DNA from: Gulosibacter hominis
GTDB taxonomy: Bacteria; Actinomycetota; Actinomycetes; Actinomycetales; Microbacteriaceae
NCBI RefSeq assembly: GCF_904842695.1
Contig: NZ_CAJGWQ010000003.1
Coordinates: forward strand, 1-64,000
Length of the DNA: 64,000 nt
Reading direction: 5' to 3'
Shown: piece after piece, positions 33,014-42,800 of the stretch
Position numbering within the stretch: the stretch's first letter is position 1
Layout: the number at the start of each line of letters is the position of its first letter
Position numbers and translations under genes: made by a program
Notes under the pieces: model-generated
Seen by the model: the letters and a program-made list of their open reading frames with translations, nothing else
Databases searched by the model: none
Told to the model about the DNA's origin: nothing

Positions 33014-33906
33014 TGCTCGTCCTCAGCTTCCGCAGGGCGAGGCTCAGCTTCCGTGCGGCGCGAATCAGCTTCCGCAGAACGCACATCGGCTTCCGCGGGG
33101 CGCACATGCTCAACATCGCCCACCGACACGCTGTGCAGTTGGCCCTGCCCGTCCCGCACCTCAAGCCGCCCAAGCGCATCCACCCCAATCGCGCGGCCAC
33201 GCAGCGCGGTGCCGTCGGCGAGCGTCACCGCCACATCCGCACCGATCGTGCTGCAATGGCGCCGCAGTTCATCCCGCAAGCCGGATGCATCCGCATCGCC
33301 ATCCGCATCCGCAAGCGCCGTGAGGCGACGCGCGATCGCGCGAATGAGCTCGGGAGCAAGATCGAGCGGATCAACCGCAACGCCCTTCAACTGCAGCGAG
33401 GTCGCCTGCTCGGTCGGAAGCTGGTCTTCGGGGATGCGCGTGTTTACGCCGATGCCGATCACGCAGGCAAACGCGCGCCCGCCATCAACAACGCCCAGCA
33501 GCTCGCCGAGAATACCGGCCACCTTCGCGCCGTCGAGCTGCACATCATTGGGCCATTTGATGCCGATGTGATTGGCGACGATGCGGCTCGCCAGCACCTC
33601 GCGCAGCGCCAGCCCCGCGCTCAGCGACACCCAGCCCATCGCGCGTTGCGCGGCCGATGCGGGAAACTCGGCGTACACCGATAGCGCCAGCGTGCATCCC
33701 GGGGGCGCGATCCACTCGCGATCAAGCCGTCCCTTGCCGGCCGTTTGCGAGGTGGTGGCAATCGCGTAGAACGGCGCGAACTGTTCGTGTTTGTCAACGA
33801 AACGCTCGTGAAACAGCGCGTTGGTTGAGGCGAGTTCGGGATGCACCTCGAGTGTGCTGGATGCAGACAGCTCGGTGAGCGCGATGGTGCGGACGGTGAC
33901 GGTCAT
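33010..33906 (-). CDS. birA: Biotin--[acetyl-CoA carboxylase] ligase
   Basis: 298 residues from the ATG at 33906 with an AGGA site; a longer frame exists but would run into the divergent carboxylase leader. It attaches biotin to the carrier lysine of the alpha subunit encoded at 22794. Motifs: STNALFHERF near 27-36, the biotin/ATP loop TTSQTAGKGRLDREWIAPPG near 49-68, IKWPNDVQLDGAKVAGIL near 118-135 and GIGVNTRIP near 156-164. There is no N-terminal DNA-binding domain, so it is an enzyme only. The last 40 residues are charged repeats (R/S-AEAD/E-RPAEA) with no family counterpart. Confidence 0.92.
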   Translation of the reverse strand: MTVTVRTIALTELSASSTLEVHPELASTNALFHERFVDKHEQFAPFYAIATTSQTAGKGRLDREWIAPPGCTLALSVYAEFPASAAQRAMGWVSLSAGLALREVLASRIVANHIGIKWPNDVQLDGAKVAGILGELLGVVDGGRAFACVIGIGVNTRIPEDQLPTEQATSLQLKGVAVDPLDLAPELIRAIARRLTALADADGDADASGLRDELRRHCSTIGADVAVTLADGTALRGRAIGVDALGRLEVRDGQGQLHSVSVGDVEHVRPAEADVRSAEADSRRTEAEPRPAEAEDEQ

Positions 33907-34119
33907 TGAAGATCCTGCTCGGCTACTCGGTGGGCGTACTGTGCGCATTGTCTCGCATCTGTGGGCGCATCCGGGTTCGCGTCGCCGGGGGCGGGGGAGA
34001 TTTATTGCTGGCGGGGGATGCGCCACCTGACCAGCTTTGTAGGAATCCTCAAGAAATCGGCTGCTGGATGCATGGGTTGCGCCACACAATTCATCCTGTC
34101 GCTGTGTAGATTGGTGACG

Positions 34120-35724
34120 ATGAACGACTACCTCGACGACGAAGCGGCCATTGACCTCAGCACCGCCGGCCGCATCCGCGACCTAAAAGACCGCCACGCG
34201 GAGGCGGTCACCGACGCCGAAGTGCGCGCGGCCGAAAAGCAGCACGCCAAGGGTAAAAACACGGCGCGCGAACGCATCCTGGCGCTGCTTGACCACGGCT
34301 CGTTCGTGGAAATCGATGAGTATGTGCGACACCGCACCACCGCATTCGGGATGGATAAAAACCGTCCCTACGGCGACTCGGTGATCATCGGCACCGGCAC
34401 CATCCACGGCCGCAACGTCGCGGTCTACTCACAAAATTTCACCGTTTTTGGTGGGTCGCTCGGTGAGGTTGCCGGCGACAAAATCATCAAAATCATGAAG
34501 CACGCCCTCAAAACCGGTGTGCCGATTATTGGCATTCTCGACTCGGGTGGTGCGCGCATCCAAGAGGGCGTGATCGCGCTCGGTAAATATGGCGAGATTT
34601 TCCGACTCAATACCGCCGCATCCGGGGTTATTCCACAGATTTCAATTGTGATGGGGCCGGCCGCCGGTGGTGCCGTGTACTCGCCAGCGCTCACCGACTT
34701 CGTGATCATGGTCGACAAGACCAGCCACATGTTTGTGACCGGGCCGGATGTGATTAAAACCGTCACCGGTGAAGATGTCGGGATGGAAGAGCTCGGCGGC
34801 GCGCTCGCACACAACCGCACCTCGGGTGTTTCGCACTATCTCGCGAACGACGAGGATGATGCGCTCGATTTTGCGCGACACCTGCTGTCGTATCTGCCCG
34901 ACAACAACCTCTCTGATCTGCCGACCTACGATGCTGATGTTGAGCTCGAGGTGACCGATGCCGATATGAAGCTCAACGAAATCGTCCCCGACTCGCCCAC
35001 GCAGCCCTACGATGTGCTCACGGTGATCGAATCGATCGTTGATGACGGCGAGTTTTTGGAGATCCAGTCGCTGTTTGCCCCGAACGTGGTGGTGGGTCTG
35101 GCACGCATCGAAGGATCGCCGGTGGGGATCATCGCCAACCAGCCCAAACAGATGGCCGGCACGCTCAACATCGACGCGGGCGAAAAAGCGGCGCGTTTTT
35201 TGCGGATGTGTGACTCGTTCTCGATTCCGATTGTGACGCTGGTGGATGTGCCCGGTTACCTGCCCGGCACCGACCAGGAGTGGTCGGGTGTGATTCGCCG
35301 CGGCGCCAAGCTGCTGTATGCCTACGCCGAAGCGACGGTGCCGCTGGTGACGGTGATTTTGCGCAAGGCTTATGGCGGTGCCTACATCGTGATGGGGTCG
35401 AAGCAGCTGGGTGCTGACATGAACTTCGCCTGGCCCACCGCCGAGATCGCGGTGATGGGTGGTCAGGGCGCGGTGAATATTTTGTATCGCCGCGAAATTA
35501 AGGCCGCCAGCGACAACGGTGAAGACCCGGTGGCGCTCGGGAAAAAGCTTGCCGATGAGTACACCTATGAGGTGGCGTCGCCGTATTTGGCGGCCGAGCG
35601 CGGCGAGATCGACTCGGTGATTGAGCCGGCGAGCACGCGGGTGATGGTGACCAGGGCGCTGCGGTCGCTGCGGTCGAAGCGCGCCTCGCTGCCGCCGAAA
35701 AAACACGGAAACATCCCGCTGTAA
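34120..35724 (+). CDS. accD: Acyl-CoA carboxylase beta subunit (carboxyltransferase)
   Basis: 534 residues. Carboxyltransferase of the propionyl/acetyl-CoA carboxylase type, moving the carboxyl group from biotin to acyl-CoA. It has the two crotonase-like halves: [20 protein letters not shown] and [14 protein letters not shown] in the first, [20 protein letters not shown] and [16 protein letters not shown] in the second. ATG at 34120 is preceded by a weak TAGATT box, perhaps leaderless. It lies divergent from birA and is directly followed by the epsilon gene; the alpha partner lies at 22794. Confidence 0.95.
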   Translation: MNDYLDDEAAIDLSTAGRIRDLKDRHAEAVTDAEVRAAEKQHAKGKNTARERILALLDHGSFVEIDEYVRHRTTAFGMDKNRPYGDSVIIGTGTIHGRNVAVYSQNFTVFGGSLGEVAGDKIIKIMKHALKTGVPIIGILDSGGARIQEGVIALGKYGEIFRLNTAASGVIPQISIVMGPAAGGAVYSPALTDFVIMVDKTSHMFVTGPDVIKTVTGEDVGMEELGGALAHNRTSGVSHYLANDEDDALDFARHLLSYLPDNNLSDLPTYDADVELEVTDADMKLNEIVPDSPTQPYDVLTVIESIVDDGEFLEIQSLFAPNVVVGLARIEGSPVGIIANQPKQMAGTLNIDAGEKAARFLRMCDSFSIPIVTLVDVPGYLPGTDQEWSGVIRRGAKLLYAYAEATVPLVTVILRKAYGGAYIVMGSKQLGADMNFAWPTAEIAVMGGQGAVNILYRREIKAASDNGEDPVALGKKLADEYTYEVASPYLAAERGEIDSVIEPASTRVMVTRALRSLRSKRASLPPKKHGNIPL

Positions 35725-35996
35725 TGCCGAACGTGAAGCGACCGAATGTTGCGATTCCCGACCTCGATCTGAGCGACTCGCTGTCGCCGGGCGAGGCGCA
35801 GCTGCTGCGGGGGAATCCCACCGATGATGAGCTTGCCGCGGTGGCGGCGACGCTGGCGGTGCTGTTTGCTGACGGCGTGCAGGTCGACCGGCCGCGGGAT
35901 GCGGTGGTCAAGCTCACGCCGTGGGAGCTGAGCCGGCGCGCGCTGCGTGGCGGTGGCGGGTCGGGCGACCCCTTCGGCGGACGCTACCGGCTGTAG
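35724..35996 (+). CDS. Acyl-CoA carboxylase epsilon subunit
   Basis: 90 residues. Small accessory subunit typical of actinobacterial acyl-CoA carboxylases, helping alpha-beta assembly. The core LLRGNPTDDELAAVAATLAVL (about 27-47) is characteristic, followed by WELSRRALR. The ATG shares its first base with the last base of the beta-subunit stop codon, so the two are coupled. Confidence 0.88.
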   Translation: MPNVKRPNVAIPDLDLSDSLSPGEAQLLRGNPTDDELAAVAATLAVLFADGVQVDRPRDAVVKLTPWELSRRALRGGGGSGDPFGGRYRL

Positions 35997-36080
35997 CCGG
36001 CTGTTTTGTGCTGCCGGCTCTGTGCTGCCGGTTGCGCAGTTCTGCCGGCTAGGGGCCGACTCCCGGGGCGTGCTGCGGAT

Positions 36081-36205
36081 TTTTGTTTCCTGGCCTCAGA
36101 AATTTGGCTGCAAAACTGCTGGCTGAAACGTTTCAAACGGCAGGAGGCGCTGTTTTTGCAGCCTAAAAACAATTCTCCGTCCGAAAGTGCAGCCAGGAAA
36201 CAAAA
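36081..36205. repeat. Nested inverted repeat of about 125 bases
   Basis: Outer arms TTTTGTTTCCTGGC (36081-36094) and GCCAGGAAACAAAA (36192-36205) are perfect. Inner arms GGCTGCAAAAC (36106-36116) and GTTTTTGCAGCC (36152-36163) nearly so. A palindrome TGAAACGTTTCA (36124-36135) sits at the centre. It lies between the convergent epsilon-subunit and gtrA genes. Confidence 0.75.
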
Positions 36206-36357
36206 TTCTGCAGGGGGATGCAGGGGATGCAGGGGCAGCGGATGCAGGGGTGCGGCAGGTCTGGGTCTGGATGCAGGGAATGCAGGGCGCAGGACGCAGG
36301 GGGGATGCGGCACGTCACGCGGCAGCACCGGCCAGCGCCTGCGACGTACAAAACTCG
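36206..36357. repeat. Short tandem GGATGCAGG-type repeats
   Basis: GGATGCAGGG units recur irregularly from 36213 to about 36300, including several copies in near-tandem. No gene was seen in 35997-36357 apart from these repeats and the nested hairpin. Confidence 0.6.
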
Positions 36358-36993
36358 CTAGCTGACGCGGTGGGGCGCGTACACCCACCAGCGGTAGAGC
36401 AGGAACCGGAAAACAGAACCAACCCCAATACCGATGAACTTCGCGATGTTGTCGGCGGCCACCGAGGTCATCCCGAGCAGATAGTGCGAAATCCACAGCG
36501 GGATGAGGCCAATCACCATCCCGGCAAGGCTCACCAGGAAAAACTCAACCGCCTCGCGGGTCGCTCCATCGTCGCGTCGCTGTTCGCGGAAGGTCCAGAG
36601 CCGGTTACCCACCCAGTTCCACAAAATCGCGACGATAGTCGCGATGATGGTTGCCCACAGCGGCCCCCAACGCCAATCATCCGGTGACAGCACGGTGCTG
36701 CGTAGCAGGTTGAACACACCAAAATCGACGATGACGCCGGTGCCGCCCACCAGCCCAAATTTCAACAGCTGCGAGAACAACTGGCGAAACCACGGCCAGC
36801 TGAATTGGCGTGGCTGATCACCGGGATGCGCGGCAGAGTCGGCGGATGCGGCGGCGATAAGTGCGATGGGGCCCGTATTTGGAGACCGTCGATCGTGCCA
36901 GTGATACGGCTGAGCGGGCTCGCGCTGAGCCTGGCGGCGCTGATCGTTCGGTTTTTGCACAGGAGAATCTTTCAGGGGTGCTTTGGCAAACAA
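36358..36993 (-). CDS. GtrA-family membrane protein
   Basis: 211 residues. Four transmembrane helices (about 78-97, 107-130, 150-172, 180-200) follow a 65-residue polar N-terminus. The family start LLKFGLVGGTGVIVDFGVFN is evident, as is ATIIATIVAILWNWVGNRLWTF. GtrA proteins take part in moving lipid-linked sugars across the membrane for cell-surface glycosylation. The long polar lead is unusual, so translation may begin at the internal GTG (36957) with the full ATG at 36993 as an alternative. Related to the polysaccharide genes only loosely by position. Confidence 0.85.
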   Translation of the reverse strand: MFAKAPLKDSPVQKPNDQRRQAQREPAQPYHWHDRRSPNTGPIALIAAASADSAAHPGDQPRQFSWPWFRQLFSQLLKFGLVGGTGVIVDFGVFNLLRSTVLSPDDWRWGPLWATIIATIVAILWNWVGNRLWTFREQRRDDGATREAVEFFLVSLAGMVIGLIPLWISHYLLGMTSVAADNIAKFIGIGVGSVFRFLLYRWWVYAPHRVS

Positions 36994-37267
36994 AATAGTT
37001 GGCCGGTGACTCGTTGCAGCCTAGTCGCCAAAGGTGATGCTCGCACTGTGCCCAGCCACACTTCCGCAAAACGTTAGCTACGCGCAATCTGCTTCGGTGG
37101 CTGACACCGTGTCCAATAAGCTCGCGAGACTCTCGAAGCTGGCCGAGCGAGGGTATGGGAACCAAATAGTAGCCTGAGGATGCCAAAGCGAGCAGCAAAA
37201 CAGTCCGGTTATCAATCAGGTGATTAAAGAGATGAGGAACAGTGGGAAGTGAGCGGGGTTTGAGTTA
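36994..37267. other. Divergent intergenic region, gtrA to lipoprotein gene
   Basis: 274 bases, locally AT-richer, which would suit promoters for both genes. GTTTGAGTTAATG precedes the lipoprotein start with no clear binding site. No conserved signal could be named. Confidence 0.35.
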
Positions 37268-37840
37268 ATGACTGCTCGTGAATCTCTCTTGCGGAGGTCT
37301 GCCGCGCTCTTGTTGGGGGCGTCGCTGTTGCTGGCGGGGTGCGCATCTTCAAACTCTGCAGATCCATTACCGACCGGTACGGATTTGTGGGCCGGGGAGC
37401 CGATTGTGGATGCGCAGAGCGCGAAGCGGGTGATCTCGAGTGTGCTTATTGAACTTATCGAGCTTGCTCCTGAAGATCAGATGCTTCCTGCGGAGTCTCA
37501 GGCTCCGAAACCTGGGACAACGCCACAGTATTTAGTGTCGTGCAGCGAGCGCAATCACTATTACTATCCCGCGGCGACCGCGGTGTTCTTCAAGGATGAG
37601 GCGTCAGCTCGGGCCTATGAGTCGGTGGTGCGTGAATATCTGGGGTCTCAGGATGGGTGGGAGGCGCGGCAGGTGACGAACTCCACCGGCGGTATTGAGA
37701 CGGTCTTTGTTTCGGCGAATCGTATTGTATTGACGGTTGAATACGATACGTATCGAGGGCGGCAAGAAGTGGTTATCTGGGTTGACGGTCCGTGTTTTCC
37801 GATGCCGGAAGATTTCAACTCCAATGTTGAACAAATCTAG
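37268..37840 (+). CDS. Secreted lipoprotein of unknown function
   Basis: 190 residues. The N-terminus is a lipoprotein signal: RRSAALLLGASLLLAGC with the modified cysteine at about 25. The mature protein has two further cysteines (in YLVSCSERNHYYYP and VDGPCFP), perhaps paired outside the cell. No family was recognised. It stands alone between gtrA and purK and is followed by a hairpin (37843-37863). Confidence 0.75.
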   Translation: MTARESLLRRSAALLLGASLLLAGCASSNSADPLPTGTDLWAGEPIVDAQSAKRVISSVLIELIELAPEDQMLPAESQAPKPGTTPQYLVSCSERNHYYYPAATAVFFKDEASARAYESVVREYLGSQDGWEARQVTNSTGGIETVFVSANRIVLTVEYDTYRGRQEVVIWVDGPCFPMPEDFNSNVEQI

Positions 37841-37842
37841 AG

Positions 37843-37863
37843 CCGGGTCGTTGAACAACCCGG
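37843..37863 (+). terminator. Hairpin after the lipoprotein gene
   Basis: CCGGGTCGTTG pairs with CAACAACCCGG with one mismatch, just past the stop codon. No strong T-run follows. Confidence 0.5.
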
Positions 37864-38010
37864 TGACCACGCAACGTTCCGCCTAGCGTCCCCATTCCTC
37901 GCACGCACCCGGCCAGCCGCCGCATCCCGGCCAGCTCTCCATCACGCCAACCCGCCCGGTGGCAGAATAGAGCGCAGGATCATCCACCCCGCAGCGAAAG
38001 GCGATGCACG

Positions 38011-39141
38011 ATGCCCGTACCCACAGTAGGCGTGATTGGTGGCGGACAACTCGCCCGCATGATGGTGCCGGCGGCATCCGCGCTCGGTATTGAGATCCGC
38101 GTGCTGGCCGAGGCAGAAGGTTCATCAGCGCGGCTGGCCGCGACCGCAGTGGGTGACTACAAAGACATTGAAACCGTGCTGAAGTTCGCCCGCGAAGTCG
38201 ACGTCGTCACCTTCGACCACGAGCACGTCCCGCAGGAAGTGTTGCGGGCCATGACCGCCGAATCGATTGCCGTGCATCCCGGACCCGACGCGCTCATCGC
38301 GGCACAAGACAAGCTGCGGATGCGCGAAATGCTGGCCGAACTGGGCGCACCGATCCCCGAGTGGGCGGCGGTGGCTTCACCCGAACAGCTGCAGGCGTTC
38401 ATCGACGCCCACGACGGCGCGGCGGTGCTAAAAACCCCGCGCGGCGGCTACGACGGCAAGGGCGTGCGCATCGTCACCAGCGGTGATCAGGCCGCCGACT
38501 GGTTTGCACAATTCGACCAGCTGCTCGTCGAAGAGCGCGTCGATTTTCGCCGCGAACTCGCACAGCTGGGTGCGCGTCGTCCCAATGGTGAACTGCGGGT
38601 ATGGGATGTGGTCGAAACCGTGCAGCGCGACGGCGTATGCAACGAGGTGTACGCACCGGCACCCTCGGCAACACCACGGATGCGTGAGGTTGCGGCCGAA
38701 ATCGCCAAACAGGTGGCCGAAGGGCTCGGCATCACCGGCACCTTCGCGGTCGAAATGTTTGAAACCAGCGACGACCGGCTGCTCATTAACGAGCTGGCGA
38801 TGCGCCCCCACAACTCAGGGCACTGGACCATTGACGGCTCGATCACCAGCCAGTTCGAGCAGCACCTGCGCGCGGTGCTCGACTGGCCGCTGGGCGCAAC
38901 CGACGCGATCGCCAAGCACGCCGTGATGGTGAACATCCTCGGTGGCCCGCAGCACGAGGCAATCACCGACCGGTTCGCAAAAGTGTGGCGCACGCATCCC
39001 GCAGTGAAACTGCACACTTACGGAAAATCGGCGCGCCCCGGCCGCAAGGTCGGCCACGTGACCATGATTGGTGATGACCTCGATGAGGTCGTGTACCAGA
39101 CGCGCGCAGCATCCGAACTTTTTGACGACCTCGACGACTAG
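38011..39141 (+). CDS. purK: 5-(carboxyamino)imidazole ribonucleotide synthase
   Basis: 376 residues. ATP-grasp enzyme that carboxylates aminoimidazole ribonucleotide in purine biosynthesis. N-terminal GVIGGGQLARMMVPAA, the ATP-binding TPRGGYDGKGVRIV and the metal-binding LLINELAMRPHNSGHWTIDG are all present. The start at 38011 gives the usual N-terminus. purE follows 51 bases downstream, and its product mutates the N5-carboxylated nucleotide made here. Confidence 0.95.
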   Translation: MPVPTVGVIGGGQLARMMVPAASALGIEIRVLAEAEGSSARLAATAVGDYKDIETVLKFAREVDVVTFDHEHVPQEVLRAMTAESIAVHPGPDALIAAQDKLRMREMLAELGAPIPEWAAVASPEQLQAFIDAHDGAAVLKTPRGGYDGKGVRIVTSGDQAADWFAQFDQLLVEERVDFRRELAQLGARRPNGELRVWDVVETVQRDGVCNEVYAPAPSATPRMREVAAEIAKQVAEGLGITGTFAVEMFETSDDRLLINELAMRPHNSGHWTIDGSITSQFEQHLRAVLDWPLGATDAIAKHAVMVNILGGPQHEAITDRFAKVWRTHPAVKLHTYGKSARPGRKVGHVTMIGDDLDEVVYQTRAASELFDDLDD

Positions 39142-39192
39142 TTCGGTAAGCAGCGACAACTCATGCACAGCCAACAAGACGGGAGCGAATCG

Positions 39193-39699
39193 ATGACGGC
39201 AGCCGGGCCCCAGGTGGGCATCATTATGGGATCGGATAGTGACTGGCGCGTCATGCACGAGGCCCACGACATCCTCAACGAGCTCGGTGTTGCCGCCGAA
39301 GTTGAGGTGGTGTCAGCCCACCGCACCCCCGACAAAATGGTCGAATACGCTCGGTCGGCGCGCGCTCGCGGCGTGCAGGTGATCATCGCCGGTGCCGGTG
39401 GCGCGGCACACCTGCCGGGCATGGTCGCGTCGATGACCACGCTGCCGGTGATCGGCGTGCCGGTGCCGCTCAAATATCTTGACGGGATGGATTCGCTGCT
39501 GTCGATCGTGCAGATGCCCGCCGGTATTCCGGTGGCGACGGTGTCGATTGGCGGCGCAAAAAACGCCGGAATTTTGGCGGCCAGGATGCTCGGCGCATCC
39601 GACCCGGAAATCGCCGACCGCCTGCAAAAATATGCCGACGGCCTGACCGCGATGGTTGCCGACAAAAACGCGGCGCTGCAGGCACAGCTTGATGTCTAA
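39193..39699 (+). CDS. purE: N5-carboxyaminoimidazole ribonucleotide mutase
   Basis: 168 residues. Moves the carboxyl group from N5 to C4 of the imidazole in purine synthesis. Motifs: [10 protein letters not shown] near 9-18, SAHRTPDKM near 44-52 and [12 protein letters not shown] near 71-82. The ATG at 39193 follows GGGAG; an ATG at 39163 lacks a site. Class I bacterial type. The 3' end overlaps the LCP gene by eight bases, so expression of that cell-wall gene is linked to the purine pair. Confidence 0.95.
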   Translation: MTAAGPQVGIIMGSDSDWRVMHEAHDILNELGVAAEVEVVSAHRTPDKMVEYARSARARGVQVIIAGAGGAAHLPGMVASMTTLPVIGVPVPLKYLDGMDSLLSIVQMPAGIPVATVSIGGAKNAGILAARMLGASDPEIADRLQKYADGLTAMVADKNAALQAQLDV

Positions 39700-41071
39700 C
39701 GCGCTGCCGCTCAAGCATCCCGACACCAGCTCGCCGGCACTGATGACGCGGCGGGCCTGGTGGCTCGTATTTGCCAACCTGGTGATTCCAGGCATCGGGC
39801 CACTGCTCGCAGGTAACCGCCGTTTTGGTCGAGCGGCGCTGCGCGTGTGGCTGGGGGCGATCGTCACCCTGATCGTGGTGCTGGTGCTCGCACTGGTGCT
39901 GCGTGCGCCGCTGCTGTTCGTGCTCACCACCGTGTGGGGGCTCGGGATTGTGAAGTGGCTGCTGCTCGCGTACGGGCTGTGGATGCTCGTCACCATGATC
40001 GAGACCGTGCGGCAGGCGCGGTTGGTAAAAGTGGATGCTGCGGCGCGCGGGCTCGTGCTGCTGGTTGCGGTGCTGCTCGGTGCGCTGCCGGTGTTCGGTG
40101 GCGTGTTTGCCTGGGCGCAGGTCGGGCAGGTGCAGTCTGCCGTACAGACGCTTTTTGGCGGCAAAAAAGCTGGGCTGACGCTGCCGTCGGATGGTCGCAT
40201 CAACATCATGGTGCTCGGAGCCGACCGCGGTGAAGACCGCGAGGGGTCGCGTCCCGACTCGATCAGTGTGATGAGTTTTGACATGTGGTCGGGGCAGCTG
40301 GTGACTATCGGTTTGCCGCGGTTGCTGCACGGTTTCGGGTTCGTTGACGGCCCGATGCGCGATATGTACGGCGACGACTATTCCGATTGCAATGTGGATG
40401 TTTGCTACCTCAACTCGGTGTACACCGAGGTGGAGGTGTACGACTACGACATGTATCAGGATGCGGAAGACCACGGTTCTGAGCGCGGTATCGAGGCCAC
40501 ACGGGATGCGGTGGAGTGGATCACCGGGCTCGACATTCACTACTACGTGCTGGTCGATATGGCCGGTTTCGCTACGCTCATCGACGCCATGGGCGGTGTT
40601 GAGGTGGATGTGCAGGAGCGGGTCGGTCTCGGCATCAACGATGATGGCACCAACCCCGATTGGCAGCCGCCGTCGGTGTATATCGAACCGGGGAAACAGG
40701 TGCTCAACGGCGAGATGGCGCTGTGGTACGCGCGTTCGCGGTATGAGTCGACCGACTATGACCGGATGCAGCGCCAGCGTCAGCTACAGGATGCGGTGAT
40801 CGCGCAGCTGCCGGGGAAGATGGCGAGCCGCAGCAGTCAGATCATGCAGGCGGTCGATGACGTGGTGCAGACCGATATCCCGCAGGGCGCTGCGGGGTTG
40901 ATTGCGGATCTGGCGCTGAAATCGCGCGGTCGCGACGATAATTCGCGGGTTGCGCTCGCGCCGCCGCTCGTGGATCCCGAAGCCGAGCAAATCGATTACG
41001 ACGTAGCGCGCTCGGCGATCCGGGATGCGCTCGACGGTAAGCCGCAGCCGGAGGACACCCCCGCCGAATAG
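39692..41071 (+). CDS. LytR-CpsA-Psr (LCP) family cell-wall glycopolymer ligase
   Basis: 459 residues. The N-terminal third has hydrophobic segments (about 27-45, 52-80, 82-107, 125-150) that form a multi-helix anchor. The LCP catalytic domain follows: [20 protein letters not shown] with the metal/phosphate-binding D and R residues, and later [20 protein letters not shown], the LCP arginine pair. LCP enzymes attach polyprenyl-linked glycopolymers such as teichoic acids or arabinogalactan to peptidoglycan, outside the membrane. The polysaccharide locus to the right could supply its substrate. It overlaps purE by eight bases. Confidence 0.9.
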   Translation: MSNALPLKHPDTSSPALMTRRAWWLVFANLVIPGIGPLLAGNRRFGRAALRVWLGAIVTLIVVLVLALVLRAPLLFVLTTVWGLGIVKWLLLAYGLWMLVTMIETVRQARLVKVDAAARGLVLLVAVLLGALPVFGGVFAWAQVGQVQSAVQTLFGGKKAGLTLPSDGRINIMVLGADRGEDREGSRPDSISVMSFDMWSGQLVTIGLPRLLHGFGFVDGPMRDMYGDDYSDCNVDVCYLNSVYTEVEVYDYDMYQDAEDHGSERGIEATRDAVEWITGLDIHYYVLVDMAGFATLIDAMGGVEVDVQERVGLGINDDGTNPDWQPPSVYIEPGKQVLNGEMALWYARSRYESTDYDRMQRQRQLQDAVIAQLPGKMASRSSQIMQAVDDVVQTDIPQGAAGLIADLALKSRGRDDNSRVALAPPLVDPEAEQIDYDVARSAIRDALDGKPQPEDTPAE

Positions 41072-41204
41072 GCGGCGCGCCGCCTGCCGCCTGCCGCCTG
41101 CCGCCTGCCGCCGGCGCCGCGCTTGTCGCCGCGCTTGTCGCCGCGCGCCCATCGCCCGCCGGCGCCGCGCTCCCGCTTCCCGCGCGCGGCACCTTCTTCA
41201 ACCG
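41072..41204. repeat. CTGCCGC tandem array
   Basis: Directly after the LCP stop codon CTGCCGC occurs about four times in a row (41086-41114), followed by repeated GCCGCGCTTGTC units near 41114-41140. No gene was seen in 41072-41447. Confidence 0.65.
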
Positions 41205-41270
41205 GATTTGTGTGGGTTCGCGTTAATTGTGTGTGGTGTGCCACATACAGATGACTCGGGTGCACACAGA
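41205..41270. repeat. Dispersed hairpin repeat, copy D
   Basis: Left arm GATTTGTGTGGGTTCGCGTTA and a diverged right arm TGACTCGGGTGCACACAGA, loop with TGTGTGGTGTGCCACATACA. It lies between the LCP gene and DUF559 paralog B. Confidence 0.75.
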
Positions 41271-41447
41271 AGGCGGTGAGTGGTCTTGTGCAGCTGCGCG
41301 CGGTGCGTGCACGCGGTGCCGCGGGGCACGGAGGCATCGCGTTGTGCGGCACCGCGCGCGAGCATGACCGCACCGGTGCCCCTGTGGATAGCCACCTATC
41401 CACAGCGACCGCCTGCACAAGAACGAAACCTGCCGGAATGCCGTCAA

Positions 41448-42422
41448 ATGATGCGCATGCGGATAATTCGACCTGCGGCTCAATCGATTGGTGACTACCG
41501 CCCCGAAACGCTTCGCCGACGCCTGCGACGCGACGAGATCCACCGCGTCTACCGCGGCGCCTACGTTGAAATTGCAAGTGATGCCTGGGAATCGCTCGCG
41601 CCGACCACGCAACATGTGGCGCGCGCGATCGGCGCCGTTGGTGCATCCGAAACCGCTGTGGTCTGCGGCATCAGCGCCGCAGCGATCCACGGCCTGCCGC
41701 TGCTCAATTCTCGGCTGAGCGGGCCGGTCACTGTGAACCGATCGAGCGCGTCGCCGCCGGTGGCGGGTTTGCGAGTCATGCGGTCGCGGCTCAAGGATGC
41801 GGACATTGTCGAGATGTACGGGCTGAAAATGACGACGCTCGAGCGAACGATCCAAGACCTTGCCTCGCTGGTGTCGGGGCACGAACTATTGGCGGCGGCC
41901 GACGCGGCGTTGAGGTTTGGTGCGAATTTCGATGCGCTGGATGAACCGCTGCGCCACCGATGCACCCTGCGCTGGGTGAAAACGTACGCGAGCGATCGTG
42001 CCGAAAGCTATGCCGAGTCGTGGAGTAGATATTTGATGATCGAGCACGGGGATGAGTTCGATCTGCAACAGGCAACGATCCTCGACGATAACGGCGAGTT
42101 CTTGGCGCGCACCGATTTCGCCTCGCGCGCCGGGGTGCTGGGCGAGTTTGACGGCAGGATCAAGTACGGAAAATTGCTGGCGCCGGGCGAGGATGCGGTG
42201 GCGGCGGTCATGGCTGAGAAACAGCGAGAGGCACGCTTGCGCGCGGCGGGTTGGGAGATGGTGCGTTGGATGTGGAGTGATCTGCAGCATCCCCAAAAAT
42301 TTATTCGGATGCTTGAGCGCGGCTTTGAGCGGGCGCGCAAGTTGCCTGCGCCGCGCGGTCATGTGGTGCTTGATCCGGTGCGGCCGCCGCAGCAACCTGA
42401 CTGGAGCTTTCTCGTGGAGTAG
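41448..42422 (+). CDS. AbiEi-like wHTH plus DUF559 protein, paralog B
   Basis: 324 residues from the ATG at 41448; the frame is open further upstream but lacks any coding sign. It shares its plan with paralog A: LRRDEIHRVYRGAYVEI, GISAAAIHGLPLL, TTLERTIQDLASLVSGHELL, YAESWSRYL, and C-terminal GVLGEFDGRIKYGK with MAEKQREARLRAAGWEMVRW. Identity to A is high in these blocks, lower elsewhere. Again no partner toxin gene is adjacent and both sides carry hairpin repeats. Function unknown; nuclease activity is only suggested by the D/ExK pattern. Confidence 0.75.
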   Translation: MMRMRIIRPAAQSIGDYRPETLRRRLRRDEIHRVYRGAYVEIASDAWESLAPTTQHVARAIGAVGASETAVVCGISAAAIHGLPLLNSRLSGPVTVNRSSASPPVAGLRVMRSRLKDADIVEMYGLKMTTLERTIQDLASLVSGHELLAAADAALRFGANFDALDEPLRHRCTLRWVKTYASDRAESYAESWSRYLMIEHGDEFDLQQATILDDNGEFLARTDFASRAGVLGEFDGRIKYGKLLAPGEDAVAAVMAEKQREARLRAAGWEMVRWMWSDLQHPQKFIRMLERGFERARKLPAPRGHVVLDPVRPPQQPDWSFLVE

Positions 42423-42522
42423 CCGCGCTCGGCGCCGTCCGCCGCCCACCGCCCGCCGTGGACTGTGGGTGGCGTCGCCGTCGCCCGCCGCCCCTCGCTG
42501 CGTTCGGCACCGACCCTCCACG
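42423..42522. other. GC-rich spacer after paralog B
   Basis: Runs of CGCC/GCCC units with no recognisable gene or signal. It leads into hairpin copy E. Confidence 0.4.
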
Positions 42523-42606
42523 GATTTGTGTGTGCTCGCGTTATTTGTATGTGGCAGAACCCACACATTTGACGCGAACCCACACATTTGACGCGAACCC
42601 ACACAT
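42523..42606. repeat. Dispersed hairpin repeat, copy E with duplicated right arm
   Basis: Left arm GATTTGTGTGTGCTCGCGTTA. The right arm ATTTGACGCGAACCCACAC is present twice in tandem (about 42567-42604). Confidence 0.8.
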
Positions 42607-42800
42607 GAGGGCGAAAGGACGGGGTGCGAGGCGACGAGGGCGCGGCGGGCAAGGCTCTACGGGCGCGAGGGTGAGGCGGTGTGAATGGGTGCGGCGGGTG
42701 AAGCGCAGCGACGTGGGGTGAAGGCCGCTAGCGTCGTGTCATCGTCGCTGCGAGAGGTGCGTGGCTCGGCGCGCACGACGTGGGGGCCGCGTTTCTTCGG
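42607..42800. other. Spacer between hairpin copies E and F
   Basis: G-rich on the plus strand, with repeated GCGAGGGTGAGGCG-like runs. No gene or signal was recognised. Confidence 0.4.

Noticed and set aside
34642-35706. A 354-codon minus-strand frame opposite the carboxylase beta gene
   Set aside because: Histidine/arginine-rich shadow without any recognisable domain.
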